This document shows positions 7,713-15,682 of a DNA stretch of 33,921 nucleotides, one piece after another (within the stretch, counting starts at the first letter, position 1; each line of letters opens with the position of its first letter). The notes under the pieces were generated by a model. The model saw only the letters and a program-made list of their open reading frames with translations, searched no databases and was not told the DNA's origin. A program made the position numbers and the translations under genes. Origin of the DNA: Xanthobacteraceae bacterium (lineage in GTDB: Bacteria; Pseudomonadota; Alphaproteobacteria; Rhizobiales; Xanthobacteraceae). The DNA lies in assembly GCA_024508855.1 (NCBI GenBank), contig JANINJ010000055.1:1-33921 (forward strand), read 5' to 3'.

Positions 7713-8942
7713 ATGATCCGCACCCTCACGCTCTTCGGTCTGCTGCTCGGGTTCAACGTGAGTGCCTATGCGCAAGGCTCCACTCAGGACTTCAGCCTTA
7801 TTGAGCGGGGGCGTTATCTCGTGACCTTGAGCGATTGCGCCGGATGCCACACCGCTCCCGGTGGTGAACCTTTCGCCGGCGGCGTCGCGCTACAAACGCC
7901 ATTCGGAACATTGGTCGCACCGAACATCACCTCCGATACCGACACCGGGATCGGCAACTGGAGCGACGACGAATTCGTCTCGGCGCTTCAGGAAGGCCGC
8001 GGCCGCAATGGAACGCGGCTCTACCCGGCAATGCCGTACACGGCCTACACCAAGATGTCGCGCGACGACATCCTGGCAATGCGCGCTTACCTCGCCACGG
8101 TGGCGCCAGTGCATCACAAGGTGATCGCGAACCAGCTCCCGTTTCCATTCAACGTTCGCCTCGCGATGATGTTCTGGAACTGGCTCAATTTCACGCCCGG
8201 ACGCTTCGTCGCCGATCCGCAGCAGACCGCTGAATGGAATCGGGGCGCCTTCCTCGTTCAAGGACCAGGACATTGCGGCACGTGCCACACGGCGAAGACG
8301 GTTTTGGGAGGCGACAAGACCGACTCTCCGTTGACCGGCGCAACGCTGCAGGGCTGGTTCGCGCCGAACATCACGGCGAACTCGCACAACGGCATCGGCG
8401 GCTGGTCGAAGGATGACCTGATTCAATATTTGAAAACCGGCGCCAACAAATCCACTCTCGCCTCAGGACCGATGGCAGAAGCCGTCACGCACTCGACATC
8501 GCATATGAAAGACGCCGACATAGCCGCAATAGCGACCTACTTGCTGGGCACCGGCAAAGGCGCAACCGATAAGCCGACTCCGGTTGCCGCAGACGATCCG
8601 TCGATGAAAGCCGGCGCGGCGATCTACAAGGATGCCTGCGCCCCTTGCCATCGGGACAATGGCCAGGGTGACGCGCAGCTATTTCCCCGCCTGGCTGGCA
8701 GCCCACTCGTGCAGTCGGACGACCCCACCACACTTGGCCGTGTCGTGCTGGAAGGATCACGCGCCGTCGCGACCGCATCCGCCCCGACTGCGCCTGCCAT
8801 GCCGGCTTTCGACTGGCGGCTCAATGACGATCAGGTCGCTGCGGTGCTGACTTATATCCGCAACCATTGGGGCAATGCCGCGCCCGCGGTGACGGCCGCA
8901 ACGATAAGCAAGCAGCGCGCTTCACTCGCCGAGTCGCGGTAA
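7713..8942 (+). CDS. Tri-haem cytochrome c subunit of the GMC dehydrogenase
   Basis: 409 residues with a Sec signal peptide (MIRTLTLFGLLLGFNVSAYA, cleavage near 20-21) and three CxxCH haem-attachment sites: C42-A-G-C45-H46, C188-G-T-C191-H192 and C309-A-P-C312-H313. This is the standard tri-haem electron-transfer subunit of membrane-bound gluconate, sorbitol, alcohol and aldehyde dehydrogenases. It passes electrons from the flavoprotein to ubiquinone or a terminal oxidase. The start ATG at 7713 is four bases past the flavoprotein stop. There is no C-terminal membrane helix, so attachment would be peripheral. Confidence 0.92.
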   Translation: MIRTLTLFGLLLGFNVSAYAQGSTQDFSLIERGRYLVTLSDCAGCHTAPGGEPFAGGVALQTPFGTLVAPNITSDTDTGIGNWSDDEFVSALQEGRGRNGTRLYPAMPYTAYTKMSRDDILAMRAYLATVAPVHHKVIANQLPFPFNVRLAMMFWNWLNFTPGRFVADPQQTAEWNRGAFLVQGPGHCGTCHTAKTVLGGDKTDSPLTGATLQGWFAPNITANSHNGIGGWSKDDLIQYLKTGANKSTLASGPMAEAVTHSTSHMKDADIAAIATYLLGTGKGATDKPTPVAADDPSMKAGAAIYKDACAPCHRDNGQGDAQLFPRLAGSPLVQSDDPTTLGRVVLEGSRAVATASAPTAPAMPAFDWRLNDDQVAAVLTYIRNHWGNAAPAVTAATISKQRASLAESR

Positions 8943-9175
8943 CAACTTTTCGTATGCGCTGTGACTCAGAAACTTCGCAAGGAAATGCCGCGACGCGGAG
9001 ATATTCCGTGCGGAGAAGCAATCCGGGCGCAAGTCTCCCATGCCGATGCGGCGGCCGTTATATTGTTTCTCCCGCGAATCGCTGGAACTGGAATGCACTC
9101 GGAACTCTATGGAAATGCGAAGGTGAGACGGCGCGGGAGTGTTTGAAACATTGAGTCCTCTTAAATCGTCAAGAC

Positions 9176-9496
9176 ATGATGAACGATAGCGATATCCGGG
9201 CCAAACTGATGAAGTGGCCGTCCCTCCGCGGCGAGCGGGTCAGCGCACGGGACGGTGCAATACCCTACACGATCCTGCAGGCCCCCTTGCCTGATTGCGT
9301 GGACCGCCTGCGCGCCAAGCCTGAATCGACGCGGCATCTCTACGAAATTCATCTTCCCGGAGGGGCCGTGCTATCCGCGGACGAAGCCCTTCACACCGAC
9401 GATAAACAACCACCTGCGGAAGAAGATTACGGCGGCGGAGATATCGTCTCCGTGGAATGCGAACCATCGACCGAGGACGACCAGCCGCTGGATTGA
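9176..9496 (+). CDS. Small acidic hypothetical protein
   Basis: 106 residues from ATG 9176 (a second ATG follows directly at 9179). Codons carry G/C at most third positions, as in neighbouring real genes, which supports coding on this strand. The C-terminal third is very acidic (EEDYGGGDIV, EPSTEDDQPLD). No signal peptide or membrane segment is seen. I do not recognise a family. No strong ribosome-binding site lies before the start, so the exact start is uncertain. The 233 bases before it (8943-9175) show no other gene or clear regulatory structure. Confidence 0.55.
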   Translation: MMNDSDIRAKLMKWPSLRGERVSARDGAIPYTILQAPLPDCVDRLRAKPESTRHLYEIHLPGGAVLSADEALHTDDKQPPAEEDYGGGDIVSVECEPSTEDDQPLD

Positions 9497-9550
9497 TACG
9501 CTTCCATTCGTTTTCTGCGGCAATTTGAGATCGGCCGACTGACGCGGCGC

Positions 9551-9847
9551 CTATTCTTTTTCGACCTGCCGCTTCCGCGGCTCATCTGTCTTCTTTGCAG
9601 ATTTCGCGCTGGCCGGTCGCGAAGCCGAACGCTTTTCTTCTCCGGCAACATCCCGCTCTCGCCCGTGCGTCAGCACATCCATCATCCCGTGAACGGACGC
9701 GGGCTGTGAAGCTGCCTCCGTCTCTGCAATGTGAACATACGCTTCTGCCATACGATTCAGGCGATCGCGGATTTTCGGATCGGCTTCATGATCTGCCCAT
9801 TTGTGCAGATCGTCTGCCTGACGGATCATATCCTTGATATTGACCAT
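9551..9847 (-). CDS. Small hypothetical protein with a basic, low-complexity tail
   Basis: 98 residues from ATG 9847, chosen over GTG 9850 because GAGG lies six bases upstream of the ATG. The N-terminal two thirds (IKDMIRQADDLHKWADHEAD, PKIRDRLNRMAEAYVHIAETEA) are predicted helical; the C-terminal part is Ser/Ala/Lys/Arg-rich (RSASRPASAKSAKKTDEPRKR) and likely disordered. I do not recognise a named family. A sigma-54-like promoter element lies 32 bases upstream (9879-9894), so the gene may belong to the stress regulon described elsewhere in the window. Confidence 0.65.
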   Translation of the reverse strand: MVNIKDMIRQADDLHKWADHEADPKIRDRLNRMAEAYVHIAETEAASQPASVHGMMDVLTHGRERDVAGEEKRSASRPASAKSAKKTDEPRKRQVEKE

Positions 9848-9878
9848 CACTCACCTCGGGCCTTTTGATCCGGGACAA

Positions 9879-9894
9879 CGCAAAGCCGGTGCCG
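9879..9894 (-). promoter_or_regulatory. Possible sigma-54 promoter of the 98-aa gene
   Basis: On the minus strand the element reads CGGCACC-N4-TTTGCG with the required GG-N10-GC spacing. It differs from TGGCACG-N4-TTGCW at several positions and has no GGACAANTTGTCC pair at the usual distance upstream, so it is much weaker than the four sites further right. Confidence 0.3.
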
Positions 9895-9974
9895 AAGTTG
9901 CCTCCTTTCCGCTCGGCTTGTCGAAGTTCCCTTCGGTTTGAAACCTTCGATGCAGACGAGCCGGCACTGAAATC

Positions 9975-10000
9975 TATAAAAATTGCGCCCCATCCCGCGC
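9975..10000 (-). terminator. Weak intrinsic terminator candidate after the bestrophin gene
   Basis: Downstream of the minus-strand bestrophin gene, a short GCGC...GCGC stem is followed on the same strand by AATTTTTAT. The stem is only 4 bp, so this is tentative; it is placed where the six-gene run starting at 14868 would be expected to end. Confidence 0.28.
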
Positions 10001-10005
10001 CGGAA

Positions 10006-10902
10006 TCACCGAAGCACACTGTTACGAGGCTCGAGCGGCGGCGGGATTTCCTTGCACCCGAGCAGTGCGAGCATCTCCCGTTCGACGGTGCGTCTCATCG
10101 CATACAAGGGTAGAGCATTCGGCTCGAGCCCGAAGGGATCCTCGAGCTGATGGCCCAACGCATCAAGTCCAAAGAAAGTATATGCGACAAGAAGGACCGG
10201 CAGCAGCGTCCACCAGTCCAGCGACCCAGCCAGCGCAAAGGGAAGCGTAATGCAGAATATCAACGCTGTCCGATGCAACAGCAGGGAGTAGGCAAACGGC
10301 ACCGGCGTCGACGCGATGCGCTCGCAACCGCCCTGCACCATCGAAAGTTGCGTGAGCTGACCTTCCAAAACCGAATAGTGGATCGGTCCGATCACTCCGT
10401 TGTGCATCAGCGTCAGACAGTACCGTCCGATCTGGTCGAGAACGGCATTCGTCGGATTCGGACTGCTGGAGGCGGAGCCGATATCGCACCAGAGCTTGAT
10501 TGCCGCCGGCTCGTCCGCATTGCGCAGGCGGGCCGCCAATCCGGCGGAAAAGCCGCACAGGCTACGCAAGAGGAAGCGCCTGTCTTCTCGATCCAGTGTC
10601 GAGACCTGCCGGGCCAACGAGCGGCATGCAATGATGAGATCGCCCCAGAGCTTTCGGCCTTCCCACCAGCGCGCATAACACGCGTTGTTACGGAAGCTCA
10701 TGAAAACCGACAGCGCAATGCCGATAAGTGTGAAGGGAATGGCGCTGATGCGGGCGAAAATGCCGGGATGCTGCTGCGCCGCGAGGATCGCAGCCACGCT
10801 GACGAGGGCGATTGTTATCAGGCGACCGATGATCCGAGGCAGGATCGAGCCATGGATCGTCAACAAAACGTCTTTGAAACTGGGTTGGGAGCGTACGATC
10901 AT
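10006..10902 (-). CDS. Bestrophin family (YneE/UPF0187-like) membrane protein
   Basis: 298 residues from ATG 10902. The start shares ATGA with the stop of the upstream flavoprotein (10899), a coupled start. Features of bacterial bestrophins are visible: SILPRIIGRLITIALVSVAA (first helix), an SVFMSFRNNACYARWWEGRK segment in which RNNACYARWWEGRKLWG is the family hallmark, and a second pair of helices in the C-terminal half (RTALIFCITLPFALAG, WWTLLPVLLVAYTFFGL), followed by EDPFGLEPNALPL. Bacterial relatives form pentameric ion channels in the inner membrane. It ends a probable six-gene operon beginning at the DyP peroxidase; its role there is unknown, possibly ion balance under stress. Confidence 0.88.
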   Translation of the reverse strand: MIVRSQPSFKDVLLTIHGSILPRIIGRLITIALVSVAAILAAQQHPGIFARISAIPFTLIGIALSVFMSFRNNACYARWWEGRKLWGDLIIACRSLARQVSTLDREDRRFLLRSLCGFSAGLAARLRNADEPAAIKLWCDIGSASSSPNPTNAVLDQIGRYCLTLMHNGVIGPIHYSVLEGQLTQLSMVQGGCERIASTPVPFAYSLLLHRTALIFCITLPFALAGSLDWWTLLPVLLVAYTFFGLDALGHQLEDPFGLEPNALPLYAMRRTVEREMLALLGCKEIPPPLEPRNSVLR

Positions 10903-12206
10903 GGCCGCGTTGGCGGAATGTGAGATTGGTTTGCCTTCTCGCGGCTGTCGGCGCTTCCCTGGGTGATAAGGCGAGCGCTCCGCTGACCTGTGAAATAGAT
11001 CCAGAGCCAACTGAGCGCGACAGCGAGGCGGTGTCGAAGTCCAATCAGGAAGTAAATGTGGGCAAATCCCCAAAGCCACCATGCCAGGCGGCCGGTGAAC
11101 TTGATCCAACCAAAATCGACAACCGCGGCACGCTTGCCGATAGTCGCAAGGCTGCCGGCATCGCTGTAGCGAAATGGAGGCCGCACTTTCTCGCCTTCCA
11201 ACCGGGCCTTGATCGTCTCGGCAACATAGCGCCCTTCCTGCTTAGCGGCCGGGGCAATGCCCGGGACCAGTTTGCCGTCCGGCATTTCAACATGAGCCGT
11301 ATCGCCGATCGCGAAGATGTTCGGATGTCCGGGAACGGTGAGGTCTGGCGCGACAAGGATGCGGCCGGCGCGGTCGGCCGGAACGTGGAGCCATTCGGCG
11401 GCAGGCGATGCTGCAACACCGGCGGCCCACAAAATCGTCGCGGCTGGCAACTGCTGCCCGTCGATTACGACGCCATCTGCCGTGCATTGCGACACCGGCT
11501 GTCCGAGGCGAACCTCGACACCAAGCTGGACGAGCGTTCGCCGCGCGTAGTCGGACAGTGCCTCGCGAAAGCCGGGAAGCAATCGAGAGCCTGCTTCGAC
11601 CAGAACGACGCGCGAATCCTGCGTATTGAAGTTACGGAAGTCATTGCGCAACGTCTCGCGCGCCAGTTCCGCGATCGTACCGGCAAGCTCTACCCCGGTT
11701 GGACCTCCTCCAATGATAACGAACGTCAACAATTTGCTGCGTTCCCCCGCGTCTGTCGCACGCTCAGCGCGCTCGAACGCGGACAGAATGCGTCTCCGGA
11801 TCGCGGTCGCATCTTCGATGGTTTTAAGGCCGGGAGCAAAAGGCTCCCATTCATCGTGACCGAAATAGGCATGCCGCGCGCCGGTCGCCAGCACTAGGGT
11901 ATCGAAAGCGATCGTCGTGCTGTCTTCCAACAAAACCATCTGATCCTGGCTATTCACTCCGACAACCTTGGCGAGGAGCGTCGTCACGTTGCTGTAGCGC
12001 CGCAACAACGAACGAATCGGCCACGCGATCTCGGATGTCGCCAACGATGCCGTGGCGACCTGATAGAGTAGCGGTTGAAACAGGTGATGATTGCGCCCAT
12101 CGATCACGGTGATGCGCACGTTAGTCCCTGCAAGATAGCGCGCGACTTCGAGGCCGCCGAAACCTGCGCCGACAATCACGATATGATGGGCGGAATCAGC
12201 AGCCAT
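10899..12206 (-). CDS. NAD(P)/FAD-dependent oxidoreductase, type II NADH dehydrogenase-like
   Basis: 435 residues. An FAD-binding IVGAGFGGLEVARYL is at 12-26, LVLATGARHAYFGHDEWE follows around 105-125, a second nucleotide-binding FVIIGGGPTGVELAGTIAEL is near 165-185, and the second FAD contact is NIFAIGDTAHVE. This is the layout of NDH-2 enzymes, which move electrons from NADH to quinone without pumping protons. The hydrophobic C-terminal stretch (LAWWLWGFAHIYFLIGL, VALSWLWIYFTGQRSARLI) is the usual membrane-anchoring region. The ATG at 12206 is preferred because GGGAG lies seven bases before it; another ATG is at 12212. It overlaps the end of the DUF488 gene by 11 bases and couples to the bestrophin start. 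A sulfide:quinone-like or carotenoid role cannot be excluded. Confidence 0.88.
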   Translation of the reverse strand: MAADSAHHIVIVGAGFGGLEVARYLAGTNVRITVIDGRNHHLFQPLLYQVATASLATSEIAWPIRSLLRRYSNVTTLLAKVVGVNSQDQMVLLEDSTTIAFDTLVLATGARHAYFGHDEWEPFAPGLKTIEDATAIRRRILSAFERAERATDAGERSKLLTFVIIGGGPTGVELAGTIAELARETLRNDFRNFNTQDSRVVLVEAGSRLLPGFREALSDYARRTLVQLGVEVRLGQPVSQCTADGVVIDGQQLPAATILWAAGVAASPAAEWLHVPADRAGRILVAPDLTVPGHPNIFAIGDTAHVEMPDGKLVPGIAPAAKQEGRYVAETIKARLEGEKVRPPFRYSDAGSLATIGKRAAVVDFGWIKFTGRLAWWLWGFAHIYFLIGLRHRLAVALSWLWIYFTGQRSARLITQGSADSREKANQSHIPPTRP

Positions 12207-12756
12207 CTTCATGCTCCCAACCGGTGCTGGCGGGATAGACGACAGTACCTCCCGGTTGAACGACGGCACCTGGCGTCAGGCGCGCCGGCTCCAATCGCCC
12301 CTCTCCCATGATGTGGAGAACAGTCCTTCCAGCAGCGAGAAGATAATCGGCGACGATGCGGCGATGACATCGCCACCACACCGCTTCCGAACACATCACG
12401 GTGCATCGACGATCGCGGCCTTCGTCAAGCAGACGTGCAAGACCTGCGTGAAACGGCTCCGACAACGCATAATCCGCATAATTGTGGAAGCTCTCGTTGG
12501 TCCAGAAACCATTGACGTCGGAAGGCACATCGCGCAACTTTCCACGAAGCCCACCGAGCGACGCCATGTGCTCATAGGAGATATCGAAGGCTGCGAGAGC
12601 GCCGGGAAGCGTATCCTTATTGAATTGCGGATTCGTTCTGGATCTCGGAACCGTCCTGATATCGGCGACAAGATCGATCTGGACTTCCTTCAGCAGTTCG
12701 ACGAACTCCTCAAGGCGCCGGGTTGAGTGACCGATGGTGAAATAAGGAAGCGTCAC
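12196..12756 (-). CDS. DUF488 domain protein
   Basis: 186 residues from a GTG start at 12756; a TGA lies in frame a few codons upstream, so no longer version is possible. The family signature is present: FTIGHSTRRLEEFVELLK at the N-terminus, VADIRTVPRSRTNPQFN, and CSEAVWWRCHRRIVADYLL near residue 125. DUF488 proteins are widespread, of unknown function, and often found near stress or metal genes; the conserved Cys and His in the CSE...CHRR segment hint at metal or substrate binding. The gene lies six bases after the DUF2945 gene and overlaps the next gene by 11 bases, so it is within an operon. Confidence 0.88.
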   Translation of the reverse strand: MTLPYFTIGHSTRRLEEFVELLKEVQIDLVADIRTVPRSRTNPQFNKDTLPGALAAFDISYEHMASLGGLRGKLRDVPSDVNGFWTNESFHNYADYALSEPFHAGLARLLDEGRDRRCTVMCSEAVWWRCHRRIVADYLLAAGRTVLHIMGEGRLEPARLTPGAVVQPGGTVVYPASTGWEHEDGC

Positions 12757-12762
12757 ATTCCG

Positions 12763-12972
12763 TCACACATAGTCAAGGGCACTACCTTTGTGGGCAGCGA
12801 TATGATCCGTCTTGTCGCTCTTGATCTCGTATTGCGGATCGCTTTCCGTAGCATGATGGATATAACCCTTGTAGGAAAAATCCGAGGTGTGAACGGCAAT
12901 GATAGTGCCGGTCACATGACCCGCTTCGGAATTCCATCTGACATGGTCGCCGATCTTGAATTTTCGAGCCAT
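12763..12972 (-). CDS. DUF2945 (hypervirulence-associated Tudor-like) small protein
   Basis: 69 residues from ATG 12972. The sequence (FKIGDHVRWNSEAGHVTG, then SYKGYIHHATESDPQYEIKSDKTDHIAAHKGSAL in fragments) is the full DUF2945 / HVA1-TUDOR domain, common in rhizobia and of unknown function. GAGG lies about ten bases before the start. It sits 35 bases after the encapsulin stop and six bases before the DUF488 gene, so it probably belongs to the DyP-encapsulin operon. Confidence 0.87.
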   Translation of the reverse strand: MARKFKIGDHVRWNSEAGHVTGTIIAVHTSDFSYKGYIHHATESDPQYEIKSDKTDHIAAHKGSALDYV

Positions 12973-13007
12973 TGCGCCGCGTCCTCGCTCTGACAGGAAA
13001 TGCGCTC

Positions 13008-13814
13008 CTATGCCTTTCCAGCGGTCAACACCACGGAAGCCTCGGTCGTCAGCACCCGGAACGTAAACGATTCCTGGAAATACAGTTCGACGGTCGTGCT
13101 GGTATGGCTGAGATATCCGATGGACAGGTCCTGGCCGATATCGAGTTCGAAATCGCCGCCGCGGGTCGTCAACAGAAACGCGCCCTTGATGGCCGGTGCC
13201 CAGAAGACACCGCCATCAACCACCCGTTCGATGTGATGGAAAACCGGATACCCGTCGTCGCTTCCACCGCTGGCGGCCGTATACGCATCGGCACCGAGTA
13301 CAAGGGCATAAGGCCCATTGCAGCCTGCAAGCCGCAATTCGCTCACCGCCTGGGCTACCGCGCCTGGATATGCCTTCACACTTGCCGGGAGCGCAAGCTT
13401 GGAATTGCTGCTGGCTTCGCGGATACCCTGAATTCCGGCTGCAGCATATCCGTCGAAGATCGCGCGATCCTCGGCAAAGGCGATTTTGCGGGCGGCGTCC
13501 TTCACCGGCGACCAGTCTGCATCGAGCGCACCGCGCTCCACATCGTCGATCTGCTGCCGCGAGAGAACAAACGGAACGCGCAGCTCGACGAGCGCCTTTA
13601 CATCGCGCTGCGCGGCCTGAATTCCATCACCCGGTGACGTAATTTCGTGAACATGGCCGGTTCCCACGGCCGACAATGCGAGACCTTTGGGATCGGGAAC
13701 GTCGACAACTCTCCGCGCGGCGAGATGACGCTTGAGGGTCCGTGACGCTTCGTCCTCGATTTGCGCCCAGGCCTGCTCGGAAATTGGTGCGAGGTGCCGA
13801 TAAAGATTATTCAT
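13008..13814 (-). CDS. Encapsulin shell protein (family 1, linocin M18-like)
   Basis: 268 residues, the usual size for family 1 encapsulins, which self-assemble into protein nanocompartments with an HK97 phage-like fold. Recognisable segments are MNNLYRHLAPISEQAW (the N-terminal arm that binds cargo peptides), LKRHLAARRVVDVPDPKG, the REASSN region after FDGYAAAGIQGI, and the C-terminal DLSIGYLSHTSTTVELYFQESFTFRV in parts. The ATG at 13814 lies eight bases inside the upstream DyP peroxidase gene, so shell and cargo are co-translated. The adjacent peroxidase carries the matching cargo-loading peptide. Two non-cargo small genes follow downstream in the same direction. Confidence 0.96.
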   Translation of the reverse strand: MNNLYRHLAPISEQAWAQIEDEASRTLKRHLAARRVVDVPDPKGLALSAVGTGHVHEITSPGDGIQAAQRDVKALVELRVPFVLSRQQIDDVERGALDADWSPVKDAARKIAFAEDRAIFDGYAAAGIQGIREASSNSKLALPASVKAYPGAVAQAVSELRLAGCNGPYALVLGADAYTAASGGSDDGYPVFHHIERVVDGGVFWAPAIKGAFLLTTRGGDFELDIGQDLSIGYLSHTSTTVELYFQESFTFRVLTTEASVVLTAGKA

Positions 13815-14868
13815 GTCCTGCCTCTTCCTTCAAAGAACCAATTCCAAGCGAACCGTCGCTTGCGAGGGCGCGCGCCGGGGGATTGTCCGCCGGCTCTGTA
13901 ACTGTCGTTTCCTGAGAGTCATCCGATGACGGAGCGGCGTCCGGCTCCACATTATCCAGGAACGTTGCCGACGGCACGAAGAACAGTGTGCCGGTGGCCG
14001 CCCGGCTGAAATCCAGCAGGCGGTCATAGTTTCCCGGAGGCGAGCCGATGAACATGTTCTCGAGCATCTTCTCGATCCGGTGCGGCGAGCGAGCATATCC
14101 GATGAAATAGGTGCCGAACTCACCCTTCCCGATTTCGCCGAAGGGCATGTTGTCACGTACGATCTCGAGCTGCTCTCCGTTCTCCATGATCGTCGTCAAG
14201 ACGTTGTGCGCGTAGGGAGCCTTGGCTGCATCGTCCTGTTCGATGTCGGAAAGCTTGTGCCGGCCGATAATGTTTTCCTGCTCCGCCACTGGAACAATGT
14301 TCCAGCGATTGAGGTCATGCAGGTACTTCTGCGTGATGACGTAACTCCCACCGGCAAAAGCCGCATCCTCGTCGCCGATGATGACGGAATCGATGGCATC
14401 CTGGTCGACCGGATTCTCGGTCCCGTCGACGAAGCCGAGCAGGTCGCGATCATCGAAATATTTGAATCCATGGACCTCGTCGACCGTCGTAACGGCGCCG
14501 CCGAGCCGGGACATGATCTGCGTTGCCAGTTCGAAACACAAATCCATGCGGGTCGACCGGATGTGAAAGAGAATGTCGCCCGGCGTGGAAACGGCATGAT
14601 GCACGCCGTGAATTTCGCGAAAGGGATGGAGATCCTTTGGCCGCGGCGTCCCGAAGAGACGATCCCAGGCTTCAGAGCCCAGCCCCATTACGCAGGAAAG
14701 TCTCGCTTCGAGATCGCGGAAGCCAACCGCCCGCAGAAGCGAGGAAAGGTCGGCACACAATCCGCGAACAGCGACTTCGTTTTCCCGTCCGGGATCGATC
14801 GTTACGGCCAGGAAAATGGCAGCCCGCGTCAGTTTGGCGACGACCGGTTGTGAAACGACAGATGGCAC
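13807..14868 (-). CDS. Encapsulated Dyp-type haem peroxidase with C-terminal targeting peptide
   Basis: 353 residues from a GTG start at 14868, supported by AGGGAG six bases upstream. The core is a DyP peroxidase: GFVDG at 145-149 with catalytic Asp148, His221 as the expected proximal haem ligand (the same spacing from the Asp as in DypB of Rhodococcus), Arg238 in IVRDNMPFG, and GTYFIGYAR at 252-260. After about residue 305 comes a disordered acidic linker, then DGSLGIGSLKEE at 338-349, the canonical encapsulin cargo-loading peptide. The enzyme is thus expected inside the encapsulin shell encoded by the overlapping next gene. Natural substrates of encapsulated DyPs are unsettled; oxidative-stress defence is the usual proposal. 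Confidence 0.96.
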   Translation of the reverse strand: MPSVVSQPVVAKLTRAAIFLAVTIDPGRENEVAVRGLCADLSSLLRAVGFRDLEARLSCVMGLGSEAWDRLFGTPRPKDLHPFREIHGVHHAVSTPGDILFHIRSTRMDLCFELATQIMSRLGGAVTTVDEVHGFKYFDDRDLLGFVDGTENPVDQDAIDSVIIGDEDAAFAGGSYVITQKYLHDLNRWNIVPVAEQENIIGRHKLSDIEQDDAAKAPYAHNVLTTIMENGEQLEIVRDNMPFGEIGKGEFGTYFIGYARSPHRIEKMLENMFIGSPPGNYDRLLDFSRAATGTLFFVPSATFLDNVEPDAAPSSDDSQETTVTEPADNPPARALASDGSLGIGSLKEEAGHE

Positions 14869-15179
14869 GCACTACTCCCTGGCCGTCTCCGCAGCCCGCC
14901 AAATCGGCTGGCTGCCTGAGCTTTCGGATTGTTCACCGGTACCTGAAATCATCTGAATCAAATCAGCTTTACGATTTTGCGACGGCACCGACGAATGTTC
15001 TATCCACGATAAGATATTCCTCATAAATGGGTGAACTTCCAAGGGAATATTGTAAAATTCTGTGTCCTGACAGATCCGTAGATGTGCAGGCCAAATGCGT
15101 GGGCCGGACGGCAGGGCTCAAACGCCGACCGGGAGGGAAATCGAACGCCGGTCGATATCATACCGGCTACCGCCAACGT
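14869..15179. other. Non-coding gap upstream of the DyP gene
   Basis: This 311-bp stretch holds the DyP ribosome-binding site at its left end and presumably its promoter. I see no convincing gene, no sigma-54 element and no GGACAANTTGTCC site. On the minus strand a TTGGAA ... AATATC pair about 18 bases apart could be a weak vegetative promoter, which is not strong evidence. Confidence 0.4.
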
Positions 15180-15374
15180 TCAATCCATGTCCCGGAATGC
15201 ATGGCCGTCCGCTTTCACCCCGGCGATGACACTTGAGGGCAGTAAATCCTGAGCCGCCGTTCCGTCGAAGACCCAATCCGCCGTATCGGCAAGATCGGGG
15301 AGCTTTGCACCTTTGCGGACGTACAGGCCGATCGCCGGCTTTTTCACATTGAGGTAGAGGTCATATTCTTCCAT
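15180..15374 (-). CDS. Small conserved-looking protein downstream of a sigma-54 promoter
   Basis: 64 residues from ATG 15374, with AGGAAG about ten bases upstream. The sequence (EEYDLYLNVKKPAIGLYVRKGAKLPDL followed by ADTADWVFDGTA and a C-terminal KADGHAFRDMD) is compact and mixed, without signal peptide or membrane helix. I do not recognise a named family, although similar proteins are, in my recollection, found in rhizobia. Its upstream region has the full regulon signature (sigma-54 element at 15475-15490 and paired palindromes at 15543-15578), so it is likely a stress-induced protein. Confidence 0.75.
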   Translation of the reverse strand: MEEYDLYLNVKKPAIGLYVRKGAKLPDLADTADWVFDGTAAQDLLPSSVIAGVKADGHAFRDMD

Positions 15375-15474
15375 GGCGCCAATCTTCCTGCTGTTTTGCG
15401 TTGCCGCGTCTGACTCAATTCAGCTCGATCTAAATCAAATCGTTCCGTCAAAGCATCCGATTACAACGCTGAAG

Positions 15475-15490
15475 AGCAACCCATGTGCCA
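15475..15490 (-). promoter_or_regulatory. Sigma-54 promoter of the 64-aa gene (15374)
   Basis: On the minus strand the element is TGGCACATGGGTTGCT, with GG-N10-GC spacing and one mismatch to TGGCACG-N4-TTGCW. It lies about 100 bases upstream of the start codon. The -24 GG is 60.5 bases from the centre of the nearer upstream palindrome, the same as at clpB and dnaK. Confidence 0.85.
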
Positions 15491-15542
15491 GTTTGCGCAC
15501 CTAACAGGATCAATACGTTGAGTGGAGTCCTACGGCAGGGAT

Positions 15543-15578
15543 CGACAAACTGTCCAAATCCATATGGACAAGTTGTCC
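15543..15578. promoter_or_regulatory. Paired activator sites upstream of the 64-aa gene
   Basis: Two 13-bp sites: CGACAAACTGTCC (15543-15555) and GGACAAGTTGTCC (15566-15578), start-to-start 23 bases. The second is a perfect palindrome around a central base. Position upstream of a sigma-54 promoter fits enhancer (UAS) binding by the NtrC-class regulator encoded at 21920-23308. The rest of the 308-bp gap 15375-15682 shows nothing else. Confidence 0.8.
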
Positions 15579-15682
15579 TTCCTCGACGTCGTGAACCAGC
15601 CAACTCGAACGGGCGTTACAACGGCACCACCCACTCTTCGATCCTCTTCCGCAACCAAGGCAGACGAGGCGCAGCAGGTCAC

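Noticed and set aside
14869-15179. EcfG-type general stress promoter (GGAAC-N16/17-CGTT) before DyP or the 64-aa gene.
   Set aside because: A GGAAC occurs near 15432 on the minus strand, but no CGTT lies at the required distance.
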